NCBI GenBank assembly: GCA_965114465.1
Contig: CBCOYO010000114.1
Coordinates: 1-11,223, forward strand
Reading direction: 5' to 3'
Length of the DNA: 11,223 nucleotides
Source: COE1 sp965114465
Lineage (GTDB): Bacteria > Bacillota > Clostridia > Lachnospirales > Lachnospiraceae
Notes under the pieces: model-generated
Database searches by the model: none
What the model was told of the DNA's origin: nothing
The model's input: only the letters and a program-made list of their open reading frames with translations
Part shown: positions 7,302-11,223 of the stretch, piece by piece
Position numbering within the stretch: the first letter of the stretch is position 1
Layout of the letters: the number at the start of each line of letters is the position of its first letter
Translations under genes and position numbers: made by a program

Positions 7302-7330
7302 ATCTTATCATTGAATGGCGGCGGCGTCAA
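7302..7330 (-). promoter_or_regulatory. Sigma-A promoter of pepT
   Basis: Reading the minus strand, TTGACG (7330-7325) and TAAGAT (7307-7302) are 17 bases apart. The -35 matches 5/6 of consensus and the -10 4/6. Transcription would start about 27 bases before the pepT ATG, just ahead of its AAGGAG. Confidence 0.7.
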
Positions 7331-7367
7331 ATAGTTTCATTTCCAAAAAATTCCATAAAAACAGCAC

Positions 7368-7403
7368 AAAGCCGCATAAACTCATAATTTATGCGGCTTT
7401 TTT
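7368..7403. terminator. Strong hairpin terminator between pepT and the DUF5722-type gene
   Basis: AAAGCCGCATAAA (7368-7380) and TTTATGCGGCTTT (7388-7400) are perfect 13-bp complements around a 7-nt loop. The plus-strand copy continues as an uninterrupted T-run (7398-7403). On the minus strand, where the upstream gene at 7541-8983 must end, the tail is UUUGUGCUGUUUUU, which is interrupted but still U-rich. It most likely ends the minus-strand transcript and is effective in both directions. Confidence 0.8.
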
Positions 7404-7540
7404 ATGCACAGCCCCATGCAGAGAAAGTATGCCATTGCATGGCGCACAGACCTATATCATTTATATGATACTCACAAACAGTCAATTTTCCTGATTTTTT
7501 AAGATAATAAAACTTGTAAGGCGGTGCTATTGGCAAATTC

Positions 7541-8983
7541 CTAGTGAATCACCTGTGCCCAGTCCCCGACACCGATAAATGCTTTTGCCCAAGCATCATA
7601 TGTCGCTTCTTGTGCTGTGCCAAGGCTATCAAACACTAGTTTGGATTGTCCAGCAAGCCTTGTGTCTACCTGCGGCTCACTAAAGGAGAGCAAATAAATA
7701 ATTTCCTCAACAAAAGGATTACTCTTTGCTGCCACATACGACGCATAAAGCGCTGCCGCCTGCACTTCCACTCCCTGTGCATTGGTAAGCCCAATCTCAC
7801 TTAAAATCACATGACGCACTGTGCCAGTTGGACTTAGCATTTCCGGCGACTGTAAGAAGTTCGTCAGCAATGAAAGGTTCTGAAAAGTCATCATTTTGCC
7901 AGAAGATACCTGTGCTGCCATATAAGCGCCATCAGGACAACCAGACATATCCCAGAATTTCGCATATGTTAGCGGCACTGGATAAGGATGCTGTGCTACA
8001 CCCCAGTCAATATTACCGCCGCTTGCAATCAATGCATTAAATTTCGTCAGGAAATCCTTACCATCAATATATTCATAATACTCCTTATGTCCCACTGGAC
8101 GGTTTCTATCCCAGTTCTGATCGATACATACAAAAACGCGTGCATTGGCATTCTGGCTCTTAATCGCATTATACGCAACGCGGAAGGACTGCGCATACTC
8201 CCGAATATAATGATCCCAGTCTGTCCAAATCATATAATTCCATGTACGCACATTCACCTCATTGCCGATAATAAAATTCTCCACTGTGGAGTTTGCTGCA
8301 CACTTAGATAAATCGCCTGCAATTGCAGCAATACCCGCTGGCTCTGAGGCGTTCAGCATATAGTGCTGCGGCGTAACCGGATGTGTGTCCGTAGGCAGAA
8401 TCGCTGCTCTCGAATAGGGATTGGTAATCGCCTGATTCACACCCTGATTCATGACTTGTGCCGTCGTATACTTTCCAGCAATTACGCCGCTTAAATTCTC
8501 AGACATATAGAGATTGCAAAAATCTTTGCCCTGTTCTGATTTCAAAGGACGAACCTGTCTTGGCTTTGTATGTGTCGCAAGCAGTTCTGGATTGGCTATG
8601 TACTGCGGATTGGCAATCAAAATATTCTGTCCACCGGATTTTACTGCAAGAGCAAGTTTTGTATACAGTCTTGCTTCGGTATAAGGCACTGTAAATGCTG
8701 GTGTTAATGATGCTGGTGCAGATGCAACTGGCACTGCCTCCGGTGCTGCTGCATATTCATATGGCTGCAATTCAAATAAGTAAAGTGCTCCATCGTCGCT
8801 TGCCGGAAGTTCTGGCAATACAGCCGTATAGGAAATCGTCGCCTTATCCAATAAAATACTCTGTGCCGATACCGCAAATGCCTCATTTAAAGCTTTTGCC
8901 GCTGTCGCCTGAATCCCCGCCGCTAATACAAACAACACAAGAAGCAAGCCGTAAATGTGTTTCTTTGATTTCAAATCCCTCAT
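7541..8983 (-). CDS. Secreted glycoside-hydrolase-like protein (DUF5722 type)
   Basis: The protein has 480 residues from the chosen start. Residues 1-about 30 form a signal peptide: basic start, hydrophobic core 'GLLLVLFVLAAG' (12-23), and a likely cleavage site near 'ATAAKA'. After a short beta-rich region the remainder looks like a TIM-barrel enzyme. It has 'IIGNEVN' (238-244), resembling the strand-4 acid/base Asn-Glu of clan GH-A, 'AQHPYP' (330-335), and 'ILSEIGLT' (393-400), resembling the strand-7 nucleophile Glu. I relate it to DUF5722; the substrate is unknown and catalysis is inferred only. In-frame ATGs lie at 9007 and 8998, but only 8983 has a well-placed ribosome site (GAGGG, 8-base spacer). 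It follows the tRNA-like gene with no promoter between. Confidence 0.8.
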   Translation of the reverse strand: MRDLKSKKHIYGLLLVLFVLAAGIQATAAKALNEAFAVSAQSILLDKATISYTAVLPELPASDDGALYLFELQPYEYAAAPEAVPVASAPASLTPAFTVPYTEARLYTKLALAVKSGGQNILIANPQYIANPELLATHTKPRQVRPLKSEQGKDFCNLYMSENLSGVIAGKYTTAQVMNQGVNQAITNPYSRAAILPTDTHPVTPQHYMLNASEPAGIAAIAGDLSKCAANSTVENFIIGNEVNVRTWNYMIWTDWDHYIREYAQSFRVAYNAIKSQNANARVFVCIDQNWDRNRPVGHKEYYEYIDGKDFLTKFNALIASGGNIDWGVAQHPYPVPLTYAKFWDMSGCPDGAYMAAQVSSGKMMTFQNLSLLTNFLQSPEMLSPTGTVRHVILSEIGLTNAQGVEVQAAALYASYVAAKSNPFVEEIIYLLSFSEPQVDTRLAGQSKLVFDSLGTAQEATYDAWAKAFIGVGDWAQVIH

Positions 8984-8998
8984 TTTAAAATCCCTCAT
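8969..8998 (-). repeat. 15-bp tandem duplication containing alternative start codons
   Basis: Reading the minus strand, ATGAGGGATTTTAAA (8998-8984) is followed directly by ATGAGGGATTTGAAA (8983-8969), 14/15 identical. Each copy begins with an in-frame ATG, giving MRDFK-MRDLK. The GAGGG of the first copy sits at ideal ribosome-binding distance from the ATG of the second, so the duplication itself supplies the translation start. Confidence 0.85.
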
Positions 8999-9019
8999 TC
9001 CTTCCATATTCGCAACTTG

Positions 9020-9095
9020 TGGGGATGGTGAGGGTTGAACTCACAATCGCCGGGAACTATGTTCCCGACCGCTTTACCATTTACGCCACATCCCC
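9020..9095 (-). tRNA. tRNA-like gene of undetermined isotype with aberrant anticodon arm
   Basis: The 76-nt minus-strand RNA folds as a cloverleaf. The acceptor GGGGATG/CATCCCC pairs 7/7 and the discriminator is A; CCA is not encoded (ACA follows). The D arm GCGT/AAGC pairs 3/4, with A14, G18G19 and A21 present. The variable loop is GATT. The T arm GTGAG/CTCAC has the normal loop TTCAACC. The middle arm is abnormal: GTCGGGAAC (9069-9061) pairs over 9 bp, with one G-U, to GTTCCCGGC (9057-9049) around the loop ATA. Drawn with a 7-nt loop, it reads ACATAGT, with C instead of U33 and a nominal ATA anticodon. GGG/CCC pairs and a CAT triplet recall initiator tRNA, but the position is wrong. It is either a decayed tRNA or one not used in ordinary decoding. 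Confidence 0.7.
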
Positions 9096-9114
9096 AATTT
9101 CATTTGCTTTCCCA

Positions 9115-9143
9115 ATTATATCATAAACGCCGTTTTGTTACAA
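9115..9143 (-). promoter_or_regulatory. Near-consensus sigma-A promoter of the tRNA-like gene
   Basis: On the minus strand, TTGTAA (9143-9138) and a perfect TATAAT (9120-9115) are exactly 17 bases apart. Transcription would start about 12 bases before the first base of the tRNA-like gene, as in real tRNA genes. The same transcript would run on into the DUF5722-type gene, whose start is 36 bases past the tRNA 3' end. Confidence 0.75.
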
Positions 9144-9210
9144 TATGCAAAGAACTTTATTTCACGAGGCTGTCGCATACTTGGAATTGCTCCATATAAA
9201 CCGAACTTCT

Positions 9211-10779
9211 TTACTCCTCTTTCACTACGTTTTCAATCACACATTCATGCTTTTTGTCTGCTTTCTCTTTGTTATAATTAATCCCAACTAACAATATTTC
9301 GCCGGTATAGTCTTTAAGCGCCTGCGTATACTGCCTGTCTTTTATCTGCTGAATGGCAGCTTGGGAAGATTTATTATATTTTAGTTCTACAACTAAAGCA
9401 GGCTTTCTTGTATGCGGCAGCGGCAGAAATACAATATCTGCAAATCCGTGTCCTGTGGGAAATTCCCTAATAAGTTTATAGTCTTTGCGTGCACTGTAAT
9501 ACGCAAGACCAACTGCACAGCTAAGAGAATTTTCATCATTATATGTTAATATCGATGCAGCGCTGTCAAGTCCTCTGGCGACACTTTCTTCATTGCCCAG
9601 CAGTGTATCTTCAAGCAGTTTGTCCGATGCCTTTAAAATATGCATAATCTCCTGCCAGCCCCCAGTGCTCATAGCATTTTCAAATTCCATAATAATTTCT
9701 TTATTCGGGATAAATGCCTCTTTTGTTTCAGAGTTATAACCCAAATATCCTAAATGAATCAGCAACGTTAACACATCATCCTTTGTCTTAAAATTACGCA
9801 TATCATTCTGAAAACGGCGTGTGTTTATTGCAATTTCCCCACCGCCAAGCATCTGTACAATATCTGCACGAAGCCCATCAAAATCCATATCCATATAGAT
9901 TTTAAGAGCGTCATAAGTTTCCGTGGATGTCCAAAAGCTGGAAAAATCCTGACAAATCATCGCCGCAACTACAGACCTCGGATTATATATATGTTTAAAT
10001 TTTTTAAATCTATATCCATCATACCAACTGCTTGTTTCGTCAAAATCCATATGATATCGTTCGCATAATGCCTTAACTTCTTCTTCCGTAAATCCTGTAT
10101 ATTCCTCAAAAACATACTGCTCCGTCATGGAATATTCCCAAAACATATTTAACGCCGAGTGTTCCCCATATTTTTTCACGGGAAGGATACCTGTCATATA
10201 GGCAAGTGCTACATAAGTCTGATCTTTTAGCAGATTTCTTAAAAAATCAAGGTATTGTTTCTGCAGTTCCTCTGACTTCTGCCGTTCACGCATTACACAA
10301 TCCCATTCATCAATTAGAAAGACAAATTTCTTCTTTTTCTTTGCATAAATTCGCTCTAATGCGTAAGCAAGAATGGTTTCTTTTTCTGAAAACAGTTCTC
10401 CATATTCCTCATAAAGTTCCTCGATCACCATATGCTCTAAATAATCTGTAATCTCTTGTTCTCTTGATCTGATTAAAAACTGCTGCATATTCAGATAAAT
10501 CACATCATACTGATTTAAGTTTTCGTGGAAAGATTCTTCCCCTTCTATTTTGCGCCCCTGAAATAACTCTCGTGAATCACAGCCTTTGCTATAATATGCC
10601 GCAAGCATTTCAAGTGTCATGGTCTTTCCAAAGCGCCGCGGTCTGCTGACACAAATATACTTCTGTTTTGTATTAAGATATTTGTTTGTCTGTGCAATTA
10701 ATCCTGTTTTGTCTACATAAATTTCAGAACGCACGGATTCCCAAAAACCGTCGTTGCTTGGATTTAGATAAATTCCCAT
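9211..10779 (-). CDS. AAA-ATPase-like protein with C-terminal PD-(D/E)XK nuclease-like domain (DUF1703 type)
   Basis: The protein has 522 residues. The N-terminal AAA-ATPase-like domain opens with 'GIYLNPSNDGFWE' and 'YVDKTGLI' (21-28), then a P-loop of the family's form 'SRPRRFGKT' (45-53) and Walker B 'FVFLIDEWD' (152-160). The C-terminal domain (about 420-510) shows a PD-(D/E)XK core: Asp448 in 'GFADIVFLP', Glu465-x-Lys467 in 'VVELKY', and a helix 'QQIKDRQY' (477-484). No signal peptide or membrane segment is seen. These two-domain proteins are common and often multi-copy in gut Clostridia and Bacteroidetes; their function is not established, and defence or mobile-element roles are speculation. 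The ATG at 10779 follows AGAGGT with an 8-base spacer. It is full length, monocistronic, and has no clear terminator downstream. Confidence 0.9.
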   Translation of the reverse strand: MGIYLNPSNDGFWESVRSEIYVDKTGLIAQTNKYLNTKQKYICVSRPRRFGKTMTLEMLAAYYSKGCDSRELFQGRKIEGEESFHENLNQYDVIYLNMQQFLIRSREQEITDYLEHMVIEELYEEYGELFSEKETILAYALERIYAKKKKKFVFLIDEWDCVMRERQKSEELQKQYLDFLRNLLKDQTYVALAYMTGILPVKKYGEHSALNMFWEYSMTEQYVFEEYTGFTEEEVKALCERYHMDFDETSSWYDGYRFKKFKHIYNPRSVVAAMICQDFSSFWTSTETYDALKIYMDMDFDGLRADIVQMLGGGEIAINTRRFQNDMRNFKTKDDVLTLLIHLGYLGYNSETKEAFIPNKEIIMEFENAMSTGGWQEIMHILKASDKLLEDTLLGNEESVARGLDSAASILTYNDENSLSCAVGLAYYSARKDYKLIREFPTGHGFADIVFLPLPHTRKPALVVELKYNKSSQAAIQQIKDRQYTQALKDYTGEILLVGINYNKEKADKKHECVIENVVKEE

Positions 10780-11223
10780 ATAGTGATACCTCTAATTCCA
10801 GATTTATTGAGTGAATAGCTTGAATAAAAATATTATGCATAAAAAGTTAAATTCATGACATTGCCACAAATAGATCTGTCCTCTTGCCTGTAGCAAAGTC
10901 GAATCCTGCCCTTGCAAAGACAAATTATAGCATATGGCCATAGGAAGTACAATGCAGAAATCCTAAACAACTGTAAAAGATTTCGTTTATTTTAATGGTT
11001 ACAAAAATATGACAATGTTTTTATCTTCAATAAGGCTTTGGAAAGATTTATAAAAAATCCGTGTTTTAATGTGAATTAATCGTTATGATTTATATTATTA
11101 AAATTCCCAAACTAGTTTACATAAAACTGTTATAAACTGATGATTTTTTCGTAATAATTTAGGTAGGCGCTGTCGCAATAAGCTTTGATGCTACCAGATA
11201 TGGTATAAATCTTAGCACAGAGT
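10780..11223. other. AT-rich region without a recognisable gene
   Basis: No convincing coding region is present on either strand. A possible weak minus-strand promoter, TTGTCA (11015-11010) and TAAAAT (10994-10989), has a 15-base spacer and a leader of about 200 nt to the ATPase gene. Within that leader a GC-richer block (10853-10917) stands out from AT-rich flanks. On the minus strand the block keeps an open frame reading about FDFATGKRTDLFVAMS before a TGA; it could be a gene remnant or a conserved intergenic repeat. Nothing identifiable was found between 11016 and the window end. Confidence 0.5.

Noticed and set aside
10890..10912. GGATTCGACTTTGC on the minus strand, resembling a tRNA T arm
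   Set aside because: The stem does not pair properly around a 7-nt T loop, and no acceptor or D arm can be found nearby.
9169..11177. Direct repeat GCTGTCGCA at 9169-9177 and 11169-11177, flanking the ATPase gene exactly 2,000 bp apart
   Set aside because: Many identical 9-mers are expected by chance in 11 kb, the flanks do not extend the match, and no transposase or inverted ends are present, so a mobile-element boundary is not supported.

Overview
The window is chromosomal DNA from an AT-rich Firmicute, most likely a Clostridia/Lachnospiraceae-type anaerobe. The evidence is a clostridial 2[4Fe-4S] ferredoxin, a low-GC background with strong AGGAGG-type ribosome binding sites, the Firmicutes gene order gdpP-rplI-dnaB, and a PD-(D/E)XK AAA-ATPase of a kind that is multi-copy in gut Clostridia and Bacteroidetes. 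Apart from the ferredoxin at the left end (+ strand), all genes lie on the minus strand. No transposase, phage gene or CRISPR array was seen.

Layout from left to right: (i) 1-384, promoter, leader and a 56-residue ferredoxin gene. (ii) 407-459, a hairpin terminator shared by the converging ferredoxin and merR-like genes. (iii) 557-1735, a MerR-type DNA-binding protein with a coiled coil and a striking four-residue Ser/Asp repeat near its C-terminus, starting at GTG. (iv) 1895-5812, a tight operon transcribed right to left: gdpP (c-di-AMP phosphodiesterase), rplI (ribosomal protein L9) and dnaB (replicative helicase). Both junctions are TAATG, with stop and start sharing one base, and a terminator follows dnaB. 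(v) 6027-7330, pepT (tripeptidase) with its own promoter. (vi) 7368-7403, a strong hairpin terminator. (vii) 7541-9143, a promoter, an odd tRNA-like gene and a secreted glycosidase-like protein of the DUF5722 type, probably one transcript. (viii) 9211-10779, an AAA-ATPase-like/PD-(D/E)XK protein, then about 440 bp of AT-rich DNA without a gene.

The operon links c-di-AMP turnover, translation and replication, an arrangement also known from Bacillus (yybT/gdpP-rplI-dnaC). The rest is a set of independent units: redox carrier, peptide catabolism, an exported putative carbohydrate-active protein, and an ATPase/nuclease-like protein of unknown role. The most unusual element is the tRNA-like gene at 9020-9095. 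Its acceptor, D and T arms are close to canonical and it has a near-consensus promoter, but its anticodon arm folds as a 9-bp helix with a 3-nt loop and has no U33. The second most unusual is the 16-unit tetrapeptide repeat in the MerR-like protein.
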